In this document: piece by piece, positions 31,579-39,445 of the stretch
Position numbering within the stretch: position 1 is the first letter of the stretch
Layout: every line of letters starts with the position of its first letter
Assembly: GCA_937910235.1 (NCBI GenBank)
Contig: CALENB010000353.1
Span: 1 to 43,298, forward strand
DNA: 43,298 nt
Source: an uncultured Myxococcales bacterium
Lineage (GTDB): Bacteria; Myxococcota_A; UBA9042
Reading direction: 5' to 3'
The notes under the pieces: model-generated
Database searches by the model: none
The model's input: only the letters and a program-made list of their open reading frames with translations
What the model was told of the DNA's origin: nothing
Made by a program: the position numbers and the translations under genes

Positions 31579-33645
31579 ATGTTCAGTCTCCCTCCACGCC
31601 AAGACGCCCCACTCCTGCGGCGCCACGCCACGCTGGCGCTCCTCGCGGCCGTCGTCGTGCTGACCGCCGCTTGCGGCAACAAGAAGTCCACCACGGGCGA
31701 CGCCGCCGGCCCTGGCGCCGCAAAACCGGGCGCGCAGGCGGCGGCTGGCCTCGACCGCGCCAAGCTCGGCGCGACGCAACCCACGGTCGACGTGCTGGCC
31801 TTTGTCGGCTTCGAGTGCCCGCACTGCCGCGCCAGCGCGGACACGCTGATGAACGTGCTCGAGGCCAACAAGCAGGTGATGCGCCTTCGCATCATCAACC
31901 TCCCGCTCGACGTGCACCCGCACAGCGTCGCGCTCGCCAAGGGTTTCGTCGCCGCGCGGCGCCAGGGCCAGTGGCAGTCGTACTGGCGCCACATCTTCGG
32001 CCTCAAAGCCGCGACCGAGGCGGACGTCTTGAACTGGGCGTCCGGCGTCAAGCTCGACCTCGCCAAGTTCAAGGCCGACCTAGCTAGCGCAGAGGTCGCC
32101 GCCGAGCTCGGCGCCGACGCCGGCCTGGCGGAGGCCCTCGGGGTCGCTGGAACGCCGAGCTACCTCGTCAATGGCGCGTTGCTACAGGGCGCTCGCAAGG
32201 CCGACGAGTGGCAGCGCATCATCGCGAGCCAGGTCGCGCTCGCCGCTGATCTGCGCAAGAAGGGAACGAAAGACCCGGATTTGCTGCGCGCGCTCGTCGA
32301 CCGCAACAGCCCCAAGCGCGCGCCGCACTACGCCACGCTGGTGCTTGAAGGCCAAGCGCCGAAACCAGCAGTGGTTCCGGTCGTCACCAAAAAGCGCACG
32401 AGCGGCGTCGTCTCGGCCAAGCTCCTGCCCGGCGGCGGCGGCGGCGGCGGCGGCGCTGTGCAGCTCGGCGGACCGCGACCCGGCGCGAGCATCGATGAGA
32501 CGCGCACCGTGTGGCGTGTCGTCGTTCGGCCCGACGATCCAGTCCGCGGGCCCAAGACTGCGCCGCTGACGGTGGTCGTCTTCTCGGACTACGAGTGCCC
32601 CCACTGCAAAACGCTGCAGGCGACGCTCACAGCGCTCATGGCCAAGTACGGCAAAGACCTCCGCATCGTGCACAAACACAATCCGCTGCCCTTCCACGCC
32701 CTGGCGATGGCGGCGGCAGAGGCGGCAGAGGCGGCGCGCGCCCAAGGCCATTTCTGGGAGATGAACGACGCGCTCTTCGCCGCGGCGCCTGCCCTCAAGC
32801 CGGCCGCGCTGAGCCGCATCGCCGAGGAGATCAAGCTCGACAAGCAGAGCTTCGACAACGCCATGAGCGCGCACGGGGCTCGCAATCGTGTGCAGGCTGA
32901 CATGGAGCAAGCCGCCGCGGTGGGTGCGCGGGGCACGCCGAACCTGTTCATCAACGGACGCAAGGTCGTCGGCGCCAAGACCGTGGCCGACCTGACGCCG
33001 TTGCTCGACGCGGAGCTCGCCGTGGCCAAGAAGCTCATCGCCGATGGCACGGACGCCGCCGCGGTGTACGAGAAGATCGTTGGTGAGGGCCGCCTGCTCG
33101 ACAGCCTGGCGCCGAAACCGGTGCAGATCGAGACCGCCGGCGCCGCCACACGTGGCGCCAAGGGTGCCGCTATCCACATCGTGACGTTTCAGGACCTGCA
33201 ATGCCCCTTCTGCGCGCGCCTCGACGTGCATATCGCCGCCATGGAGAAGGAGTTCGACGGCCGCGTGAAGGTGACGTGGATGGACTTCCCGCTGCACAAG
33301 ATCCATCCGCAGGCCCAGCTCGCCGCGGAGGCCGGGAAAGAGGCCTTGGCGCAGGGTAAGTTCTGGCCATTCCACGCGGTGGTGATGGCCGATCAGAGCA
33401 AGCTGGACGAGGCCGGTCTTGTGGCGCTCGGCACCAAAGCCGGCTTGGACACGAAGAAGCTGCGCGCGGCGCTTAAGAGCCACAAGTGGGCGGCCGCGGT
33501 CGCCAAGGAAGCCGCGGAGGCTGCGAAGTTGGGGCTTAAGGGGACGCCGAGCGTCTTCATCAATGGCTACGCTTTCACGCCACAGCTGGGGTTCTCGGCC
33601 AACACGTTCCGCTCAGCGATTCGTCGCTTGCTCGGTGCGCGCTAG
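31579..33645 (+). CDS. Lipoprotein with three tandem DsbA-like thioredoxin domains
   Basis: A 688-aa predicted periplasmic lipoprotein (lipobox LTAAC, Cys32). Three DsbA/thioredoxin domains follow: domain 1 (about 68-225) with CPHC at 80-83 and cis-Pro loop GTPSYLVNG (Pro193); domain 2 (about 325-490) with CPHC at 340-343 and GTPNLFING (Pro454); domain 3 (about 528-688) with CPFC at 542-545 and GTPSVFING (Pro657). All three keep both active-site Cys and the cis-Pro, so all should be redox-active. Domain 2 is preceded by a glycine run encoded by GGC repeats. DsbA proteins oxidise exported proteins, while DsbG/C-like ones isomerise; the direction cannot be read here. The start is the ATG at 31579 with GGAG 7 bases upstream. 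First gene of a four-gene operon. Confidence 0.93.
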   Translation: MFSLPPRQDAPLLRRHATLALLAAVVVLTAACGNKKSTTGDAAGPGAAKPGAQAAAGLDRAKLGATQPTVDVLAFVGFECPHCRASADTLMNVLEANKQVMRLRIINLPLDVHPHSVALAKGFVAARRQGQWQSYWRHIFGLKAATEADVLNWASGVKLDLAKFKADLASAEVAAELGADAGLAEALGVAGTPSYLVNGALLQGARKADEWQRIIASQVALAADLRKKGTKDPDLLRALVDRNSPKRAPHYATLVLEGQAPKPAVVPVVTKKRTSGVVSAKLLPGGGGGGGGAVQLGGPRPGASIDETRTVWRVVVRPDDPVRGPKTAPLTVVVFSDYECPHCKTLQATLTALMAKYGKDLRIVHKHNPLPFHALAMAAAEAAEAARAQGHFWEMNDALFAAAPALKPAALSRIAEEIKLDKQSFDNAMSAHGARNRVQADMEQAAAVGARGTPNLFINGRKVVGAKTVADLTPLLDAELAVAKKLIADGTDAAAVYEKIVGEGRLLDSLAPKPVQIETAGAATRGAKGAAIHIVTFQDLQCPFCARLDVHIAAMEKEFDGRVKVTWMDFPLHKIHPQAQLAAEAGKEALAQGKFWPFHAVVMADQSKLDEAGLVALGTKAGLDTKKLRAALKSHKWAAAVAKEAAEAAKLGLKGTPSVFINGYAFTPQLGFSANTFRSAIRRLLGAR
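32431..32456 (+). repeat. (GGC)n microsatellite encoding a poly-Gly linker
   Basis: Eight consecutive GGC-type codons give a run of Gly in the linker between domains 1 and 2 of the triple-DsbA protein. The repeat is in frame, so slippage would lengthen or shorten the linker without disrupting the protein. Confidence 0.85.
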
Positions 33646-35563
33646 TCGCCTAGGCCGTTGGGCTTGGGTCGCGGCCGCGCTGCTGGCGCCGGTCGCGGCG
33701 ACGTCGCTGGCGCCGCTCACGGCGACGGCTGCGGCGGGACCAACTCCGATCGCGCCGCGGGCTGAGCCGACCGCGCAGGCGGTGTTCTCCGACGCTGCTA
33801 GCCCGGTTATTCGGCTGTTTCTCGATCTTCAGGATCCCGCGTCGCGGTCCGCTTGGCGGGCCTATCGCGCGGCCATGGCCGGCGGCCCCGGTCGCATCGT
33901 CGTCCATCCGTTGCCGCTGGCGCGCCACGCCGACGCCCGCGCCGCCGCACACGCAGCCCTCGCGGCCCGACGTCTTGGCAATGAGACCGGTTTCGTCGAC
34001 GCGCTGCTCGCGCGCCACGCGCTGGGCGTCGCCGACTTGCGCGCTGCCGCCGCCATCGCAGGCCTGCCAGCCGCCCGCTTCGAAGCCGAAAGGGTGAGCG
34101 CCGGCGTCCGCGCCCAGGTGGAGCGCGAGCGACGCGCGGCGATCGCGTTTGGTGTCCGCGCCACGCCGAGCGCGCTCCTGGTGGGTCGCGGCGTCTCGGG
34201 CTTGCCGTCCCGGAGCGCTTTGCCGGCCGCGCTCGCCGCCGCGATTGTGCGCTGGCGCGCGTGTCAGACCGCGTCAACCGCAGACTGTGAGGCCGACAAG
34301 GTCGGCGCTGGCGGTCCGACCGCCCTGGCTGCGTTCCAGAACCTGCGCCGCGCCGAGGCGTCCACTGCTGCCGCCGCGACCGGCGGCGGTGTGTTGGTCC
34401 CCGCGGCGCCCGGCCACCTCGGCACACGCTGGCGGGTCACGCTGCCCAACGACCCCTTCCAGCTCCCGGGGAGCCCCGACGCCATCGCGGTTTGGTTCGT
34501 CGACCCCGCAGATCCGGGCTTTTCGCGCAGCGCGGACGTGCTGCTGCGCGCCGCCCGCGCTGGTCGCGTCCGACTCGTGCTGGTGCCAATCACCGGCGCG
34601 AAGGCCCCGCTCACGCCGGCCCTCGCGGTCCACGGCGCCCTCGCCGCCCTCACACAGGCGCAACGCGAGCCGCGGCTCCACGCCCTGCTCGCTAGCGTTG
34701 ACCCGCAGGCCAGCGGGCTGGGGAGGCGCCTGGGCATGACGGCAAAGCAGGTGACGGCCGCGGCGGCGACGACACAAGCCGTCGTGCGCTTGGAGGCCGC
34801 GCTGCAGCTGGCCCAGCAGGTCGCCGCCGAGCCGGGCAGCCTGTTCCTCAACGGCCGTCGTTGGCATGGACGCCTCGATGATCCCGCGCTGAACAAGGCG
34901 ATGGCCATGGCCACCGCCGAAGCGAAGGCCCTCACTCAGATGCTGGGCAGTGAGCGCTACATCCGACTCGTCGCGAACGGTCGCAGCCGAAGCCAAGCCG
35001 AGGCCGATCTCGGACCGATGTTGCCGCCGAGCGCGCTCGACGGCCTCGCCGACCTGGGCCACGCCGCCCCGCCGAGCGCAAGTGGCGTCGTGCACGCCTG
35101 GCTGCTGGTGGATTTCCGACGCATGGGCTCGCGTGCGGCGTTCTATGCGCTGTTGTTGCTTCGCGCCGCCGCCAACCATCCGGTGCACTTGCACGTCGCA
35201 GCGATAGCGCCGTCCCGCCGCGCCGCGTCGCCCGCCAGCGTGGCCCTGCTGATCGCCGCACGCCACGGCAAAGCCGTCGCGTGCGCGCGCCGGCTGTTTG
35301 GCCTCGCCAACCCGAGCGATCAGCGCCAGCTGCGCCGACTGTACTCGGCGATCGGTCTCGATCCGCGCCTGCTGGTCTCCGACGCGCGCCACCCCGCCAT
35401 CCGCGCCGCCGCCGCCGCGACCGCGACGCTGCAGCGCAGGTACGCCCTTCAGGACGCTCCCGTGATGTACCTCGGCGGGCGTCGCTACGTGGGTCCGATC
35501 GACGAAAACCGCATCACGGCCGCCGTCGCTTTTGTGTCCGCACATCCGGAGTCGCGACCATGA
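33635..35563 (+). CDS. Redox-dead paralogue of the triple-DsbA protein
   Basis: A 642-aa exported protein with three DsbA-like domains but no CxxC. The GTG at 33635 overlaps the previous gene by 11 bases and gives a signal peptide (about 1-34). Ungapped alignment to the upstream protein shows CPHC replaced by DPAS in domain 1 (residues 67-70; FLDLQDPASR against FVGFECPHCR), CPHC by DPGF in domain 2, and CPFC by RMGS in domain 3. Domain 1 keeps the cis-Pro loop (ATPSALLVG, Pro178); domains 2 and 3 keep only partial remnants (SLFLNGRRW, PVMYLGGRRY). Only three Cys remain, outside the active sites. The frame is intact over 1.9 kb, so it is not a pseudogene. It probably acts as a binding partner or chaperone rather than an oxidoreductase. 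Its stop overlaps the next start. Confidence 0.85.
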   Translation: MRASRLGRWAWVAAALLAPVAATSLAPLTATAAAGPTPIAPRAEPTAQAVFSDAASPVIRLFLDLQDPASRSAWRAYRAAMAGGPGRIVVHPLPLARHADARAAAHAALAARRLGNETGFVDALLARHALGVADLRAAAAIAGLPAARFEAERVSAGVRAQVERERRAAIAFGVRATPSALLVGRGVSGLPSRSALPAALAAAIVRWRACQTASTADCEADKVGAGGPTALAAFQNLRRAEASTAAAATGGGVLVPAAPGHLGTRWRVTLPNDPFQLPGSPDAIAVWFVDPADPGFSRSADVLLRAARAGRVRLVLVPITGAKAPLTPALAVHGALAALTQAQREPRLHALLASVDPQASGLGRRLGMTAKQVTAAAATTQAVVRLEAALQLAQQVAAEPGSLFLNGRRWHGRLDDPALNKAMAMATAEAKALTQMLGSERYIRLVANGRSRSQAEADLGPMLPPSALDGLADLGHAAPPSASGVVHAWLLVDFRRMGSRAAFYALLLLRAAANHPVHLHVAAIAPSRRAASPASVALLIAARHGKAVACARRLFGLANPSDQRQLRRLYSAIGLDPRLLVSDARHPAIRAAAAATATLQRRYALQDAPVMYLGGRRYVGPIDENRITAAVAFVSAHPESRP

Positions 35564-36066
35564 GCCCTGCCGTGTCCACAGCGCCTCGCCGCGGCTTGTT
35601 GACCTGGACGCTGCGCGGCACGTGGCTGGCGTCGCGTGCGCCCGACGTGGTGCGCCCGGCCGAGCTGGTGCTCACGGCCTCGTTGCCGCCGCGAGGCACC
35701 GCTGGACCGCGGCACCTCGCCCTGCACGGCCAGCTGCACCTCGATGGTTGGCTGAACGCGGCTCCCGTGACGGGTCAGCTCTCCCTGGTACCGGGCCTGC
35801 GCCTCGGCGTGCGCTACGACCTCGACGTGCTGAGCACGCCGCCGATGCGGCTCGCCTTCTCGCTCAGCCCGCGGCTTGACCAGCCGATTGACAGCGTCAC
35901 ACGCCTCTGCACGACGCTCACCAGCGACGACGGCGCGGTCGGCGTCCTGCACCTCCGTTTCGACGTCCGCCGCGACCTCGCGCCGCACCTGCTGACCGCC
36001 CTGCGCGGCCGCAAGGCGCCCTCGTCACCCGGGACTATCCCCTCCTCACGCCGGACCAACCCATGA
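35560..36066 (+). CDS. Hypothetical protein, 168 aa
   Basis: Starts at ATG 35560 overlapping the previous stop (ATGA) and ends overlapping the aminotransferase start in the same way. The sequence is beta-rich, with repeated phrases such as LHGQLHLDGWLNAAPVTGQL and LGVRYDLDVL, then an extended GVLHLRFDVRRDL. It vaguely recalls the small calycin-like accessory domain found at the end of some lipase and GMC oxidoreductase proteins (GTV...PVxGxL...MRYxL), but I cannot assign it with confidence. No signal peptide or TM segment. Tight coupling to the redox genes and the aminotransferase implies a shared pathway. Confidence 0.75.
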   Translation: MSPAVSTAPRRGLLTWTLRGTWLASRAPDVVRPAELVLTASLPPRGTAGPRHLALHGQLHLDGWLNAAPVTGQLSLVPGLRLGVRYDLDVLSTPPMRLAFSLSPRLDQPIDSVTRLCTTLTSDDGAVGVLHLRFDVRRDLAPHLLTALRGRKAPSSPGTIPSSRRTNP

Positions 36067-37292
36067 CGCCTCAGCTGTCTCGCCGCGCCGTCGACGCCCC
36101 CGCCTCTCCCATTCGTCGCCTCGTGCCCCACGCGGACGCAGCGCGGAGTCGCGGGATCTACGTCCACCACCTCAATATTGGTCAGCCCGACATCTCGACC
36201 TCGAGCACGATGCGGGCCGCCTATCGGGCTTATTCGGAGGAGGTCGTGGCCTACAGCCCCTCGCAGGGCACCGCGAGTCTGCGCAGCGCGCTGGCGTCGT
36301 ACTGTGCGACCAACCAGCTGCACGGCGCGATGCCACCGGTCACGGCGGACCAGATTCTGGTGACTGTCGGCGGCAGCGAGGCGCTGCTCTTCGCCGTCGC
36401 CGCGGCGTGCGACCCGGGCGACGCGATCTTGGTGGCGGAGCCGTACTACACCAACTACCACGGCTTCGCGCATCTGCTCGGCTGCGGCGTCGTGCCGATG
36501 GTCACCAGCGCCGCCGAGGGCTTCGCCGTGCGGGCGGAGCGTGTCGCCGCCGCGCTCGCTTCCAACCCACAGATCCGGGCTTTTGTGGTGCCGTCACCCG
36601 GCAACCCGACCGGCGCGGTGCTGAGCCACGACGACCTCGTCGCGATCGGCGGCATCTGCAAAATGTTCGGCGTGTTTTTCGTCGTCGATGAGGTCTATCG
36701 CGAGTTCGTGTACCGCGACGACCTGCGAGGCGGCGTCGCGCCCTCTGTGCTCGCCGTCCCGGGCCTTGAGCAGGTCGCGGTCGTCATCGACTCGGTGTCG
36801 AAGCGCTACTCGGCGTGTGGCGCCCGTGTGGGCTGCCTCGTGACACGTAACCCGGCGTTCTATGCTGCGTGCCTCAAGTTCGCGCAGGCGCGGCTCTCAC
36901 CGCCCACGGTCGATCAGTTCGCGGCCGAGGCGGCCGTGCGCACGCCGGCAGCGGAGATGCTGGCCAATATCGCCGCCTATCGCGCGAGACGCGACGTTGT
37001 CGTCACAGGTCTCAACGCGATCGAAGGGGTGTCGTGCCCGCAGCCCGACGGCGCCTTCTACCTGGTGGCGGACTTGCCGGTCGTCGACGCGGAGGCGTTC
37101 TGTCGCTTCTTGCTTGACGAGTTCGACCTCGACGGCGAGACGGTCATGCTCGCGCCCGCCGAGGGGTTCTACAGCACCCCAGGCGCCGGTCGACATCAGG
37201 TCCGTGTGGCCTATGTGCTCGACATCCCAGCGCTGCGTCGCTGTTTGGTGATCCTCGCCGCCGCGCTCAAGGCGTGGGCAGCGCGGGGCTGA
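36063..37292 (+). CDS. PLP-dependent class I/II aminotransferase
   Basis: A 409-aa fold-type I aminotransferase. Substrate/cofactor motifs: HLNIGQPDI near residues 38-46, YSPSQGTASLRSALASYC, VGGSEALLFA, EPYYTNYHGF, SPGNPTGAVL (conserved Asn-Pro), DEVYREFVY, and the PLP-binding Lys247 in SVSKRYSACGARVGCLV. C-terminal RVAYVLDI carries the substrate-carboxylate Arg. It is closest in pattern to aspartate/aromatic-type aminotransferases (AspC/PatA-like); the substrate cannot be told. It is the last gene of the operon that begins with the triple-DsbA lipoprotein. Its TGA abuts the DedA stop head-on (TGATCA), leaving no room for a terminator. Confidence 0.93.
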   Translation: MTPQLSRRAVDAPASPIRRLVPHADAARSRGIYVHHLNIGQPDISTSSTMRAAYRAYSEEVVAYSPSQGTASLRSALASYCATNQLHGAMPPVTADQILVTVGGSEALLFAVAAACDPGDAILVAEPYYTNYHGFAHLLGCGVVPMVTSAAEGFAVRAERVAAALASNPQIRAFVVPSPGNPTGAVLSHDDLVAIGGICKMFGVFFVVDEVYREFVYRDDLRGGVAPSVLAVPGLEQVAVVIDSVSKRYSACGARVGCLVTRNPAFYAACLKFAQARLSPPTVDQFAAEAAVRTPAAEMLANIAAYRARRDVVVTGLNAIEGVSCPQPDGAFYLVADLPVVDAEAFCRFLLDEFDLDGETVMLAPAEGFYSTPGAGRHQVRVAYVLDIPALRRCLVILAAALKAWAARG

Positions 37293-38024
37293 TCAGACGC
37301 GTTCGTCGGTCGCTGCCGGTGCGTCGACGCTCGCGGCCGGATCGTCGCCGGAGCCGGTGGCCACGCCGACGCCCTCCTCTTTCGTGCGGCGGCGCCCCTC
37401 GAGCCAGTGTTTGGCCAGGAAGACGCCGCCAGCGATTACGATCAGCGCCAAGATGCCGTGTTCGGCCTGGCGTGCTTTGTCGATGACGCTGTCAAACTGC
37501 TCACCCCAGTACCAGGCCGCACCGACGAGCGCAGGGACGCTGATCAGCATGGCGACGCCGTCATAGCGCAGGAACGTGGAGAACGAGATCCCCAACGTGC
37601 CGCTCGTAAAAAACACGACCGACCGCAGCCCAGGCATGAACCGCGCGCTGAAGAGCACCTTCGGCCCGTTGCGCTGCAAGAAGCTGCGCGCCTTGTCGAG
37701 GCGGTCGCCCCCGAACATCGTGCGAAACGGCCAGACGCCAATCAACCTGTCGCCGAACTTGCGGCCCAGAAAGAACATGAAGCTGTCGCCGATCATGACG
37801 CCCAAGACCCCGACAATGAGCGCCGTTCCGATCCAAGCGTGGGGCCGCGGCGAGCCGTCCGGCATGGCGTGATACGTCATGTATCCCATCAGCAGCAGCG
37901 TGACGTCTTCCGGCACCGGCAAGCCGACACCGCAGAGCAGCAGCACGGCGAAACCAATCGCGTAGATGGTCGCGCCGTCGAGAGACATCAGATACGTGAC
38001 GACGTCGCCGATCCAAGCGTCCAT
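37293..38024 (-). CDS. DedA-family membrane protein
   Basis: A 243-aa inner-membrane protein of the DedA/SNARE-associated (VTT) family. Seen: an N-terminal hydrophobic helix, GVGLPVPEDVTLLLMG near residues 33-48 (the PxPxE-type motif), GVMIGDSFMFFLGRKFG, then FLQRNGPKVLFSARFMPGLRSVVFFTSGTLGISFSTFLRYD, the conserved re-entrant motif with F-x-R-x2-PG-x-R. These proteins act as lipid (undecaprenyl phosphate or phospholipid) flippases or scramblases in other bacteria. The C-terminal tail is acidic and cytoplasmic. It follows the HEAT protein by 18 bases on the same strand. Confidence 0.93.
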   Translation of the reverse strand: MDAWIGDVVTYLMSLDGATIYAIGFAVLLLCGVGLPVPEDVTLLLMGYMTYHAMPDGSPRPHAWIGTALIVGVLGVMIGDSFMFFLGRKFGDRLIGVWPFRTMFGGDRLDKARSFLQRNGPKVLFSARFMPGLRSVVFFTSGTLGISFSTFLRYDGVAMLISVPALVGAAWYWGEQFDSVIDKARQAEHGILALIVIAGGVFLAKHWLEGRRRTKEEGVGVATGSGDDPAASVDAPAATDERV

Positions 38025-38042
38025 GTGGTCTCCGAGCGAGGA

Positions 38043-38786
38043 CTAGTCCCGCTGCTTGTGCCGTAGCTTGATACGTTTGCTCGCGTCGCGCGCCCAGCGG
38101 CGTACCTGCGAAGGCTGCGACAGATTGGTCCAGGCGCCTACCTTCGTCAGGAACTTTGCGTCGTCGGGCCCGCCGATCTCACCCATCAGCTCAAGCGCCG
38201 AGTCGAGCATGTGGGCGGAGGGGTGGTCGAAGTACTTGCGGAGCCGGGGCAAGATGGCGGTTGGCTCGTGGTGGATCAGCGCGTCGCCCGCGGTGCAGCG
38301 CACGTTGCTGTCCGGGTCGAGCAGCGCGCCGAAGAGGGCGTCCACCGCCTCCGGATCATCGAACCGCGCCAACGCCCGCGCCGCCCGCCAGCGCACGTTC
38401 CACTCTCCTTCATCCGCGGCGGCCACCAGCGTGTCGAGCGCGTCGACGCTGTCGGGCCAGCCCTCTAGCCCGCCGACGGCCGACGCGCGCACCTCGACGA
38501 CCTCGTCCGCGGCGCGCTCGAGCAGCTTGGCCAGCGCGGCGTCACCCTGCCACACCGCCAAGCCATCCATCGCCAGCTCTCGCGTCGCGTCGTCTTCGCT
38601 GTCGCCGTGGCGCAGCAGCTCGCGCTCGATGTCTTCCGCCGCGAACGCGTCATAGGTCGCCTGCCAACCGACCCGCTTGTCGTCGTCGACGTCTGCGCCG
38701 AGCAGACGCACAAGCCGCCGAAGCGCCCGCGTAATCATAGCTGGGTTGTCCGAGCGCAGGCCGCGTACGATGGAACCGGTGGACAT
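38043..38786 (-). CDS. HEAT-repeat protein
   Basis: A 247-aa helical repeat protein. Residues about 60-220 show repeating units such as DDATRELAMDGLAVW, VVEVRASAVGGLEGW, EWNVRWRAARALARF and DSNVRCTAGDALIHH, each with the D-x-x-V-R/V-R-x-x-A-A-x-A-L pattern of PBS-lyase/HEAT repeats. Such proteins are binding scaffolds, often for phosphoproteins or cofactor enzymes. No signal peptide or catalytic motif. The ATG at 38784-38786 has GAGGAG 6 bases upstream. Lies in a likely operon with the NTF2-like gene upstream and dedA downstream. Confidence 0.9.
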   Translation of the reverse strand: MSTGSIVRGLRSDNPAMITRALRRLVRLLGADVDDDKRVGWQATYDAFAAEDIERELLRHGDSEDDATRELAMDGLAVWQGDAALAKLLERAADEVVEVRASAVGGLEGWPDSVDALDTLVAAADEGEWNVRWRAARALARFDDPEAVDALFGALLDPDSNVRCTAGDALIHHEPTAILPRLRKYFDHPSAHMLDSALELMGEIGGPDDAKFLTKVGAWTNLSQPSQVRRWARDASKRIKLRHKQRD

Positions 38787-38846
38787 GAACGCTCCTCAAT
38801 GCGTGGGGTGTGGCGTCAGGCGAGTTGGGTGTGTCGCGCGCGCACG

Positions 38847-39308
38847 CTACCGCGGCAGCTCCTCATCGAGACCGTGCGGCGACTTGTGCACATGCACGAC
38901 CCGCCACCCACCCTCGTGCGCCTCCAGCACGACCGTCTCGTCCGAGTGGGCCTGCACGACCACGCCGTGTTCGACCGCCTGCACACGCAGCGTGTAACAC
39001 GCCACGGCGACGGCGCCGTACAGCCGCATCAGCAGGTCTTCGAGCGTCCACGAGATGTCGACGGGCGCTATTTGCTCGCGAATCCAGTCTTCGTGGAGGT
39101 TTCTGCCCTCTATCCGACCGTCCTGCGTGTACCACTCGTAGGTGGTGACCTTGGGGTCGGTGGTCGCCAGGAACACCTCCAGCTCGTGGTTCAGATTCGC
39201 GCCGACCCACGCCTCCAACGTCGCGTAAACCGCCGCGCTAGCTGAGTCGTCGTCCAGCTGGCTCGTGAGCACTGCGGGATCGATGGAGAACAGGGGGATG
39301 GCGTTCAC
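38847..39308 (-). CDS. NTF2/SnoaL-like small protein
   Basis: A 153-aa soluble protein. The overall shape fits the NTF2-like cone fold: N-terminal helix (ASAAVYATLEAWVGANLNHELEVFLATTDPKVTTYEW), followed by RIEGRNLHEDWIREQ and a series of beta strands (YTLRVQAVEHGVVVQAHSDETVVLEAHEGGWRVVHVHKS) ending like SnoaL/DUF4440 proteins with the W(R/K)-V-x-H-x-H-x-S pattern. Substrate unknown; many such proteins are small-molecule binders or enzymes with unclear chemistry. The ATG at 39306-39308 is plausible, but the Shine-Dalgarno is distant. Confidence 0.75.
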   Translation of the reverse strand: MNAIPLFSIDPAVLTSQLDDDSASAAVYATLEAWVGANLNHELEVFLATTDPKVTTYEWYTQDGRIEGRNLHEDWIREQIAPVDISWTLEDLLMRLYGAVAVACYTLRVQAVEHGVVVQAHSDETVVLEAHEGGWRVVHVHKSPHGLDEELPR

Positions 39309-39382
39309 GGGGGAGCTCCGTCGTCGGTGTCGGGCACACCGATGTTGTGGGGGCGGGCGTCGCTAGGGGCTGAGTTGGCGCC

Positions 39383-39404
39383 GTCACCGATCCGTCACCG
39401 ATCC
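39383..39404. repeat. Tandem 11-bp repeat between genes
   Basis: GTCACCGATCC is repeated twice in direct succession in the gap between the NTF2-like gene start and the kinase stop. No clear role; possibly a slippage product. Confidence 0.6.
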
Positions 39405-39445
39405 GACAACGCGCCGCTTGCGGGGCGTCTGTTGCGGGGCGCTGG

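Noticed and set aside
33635-35563. Degenerate triple-DsbA gene as a pseudogene
   Set aside because: No frameshift or stop interrupts over 640 codons, the signal peptide and one cis-Pro loop are retained, and it is tightly coupled to both neighbours.
37290-37295. Head-on stop codons forming TGATCA between the aminotransferase and dedA
   Set aside because: Interesting as compact packing, but two abutting stops give this palindrome by necessity; no regulatory meaning follows.
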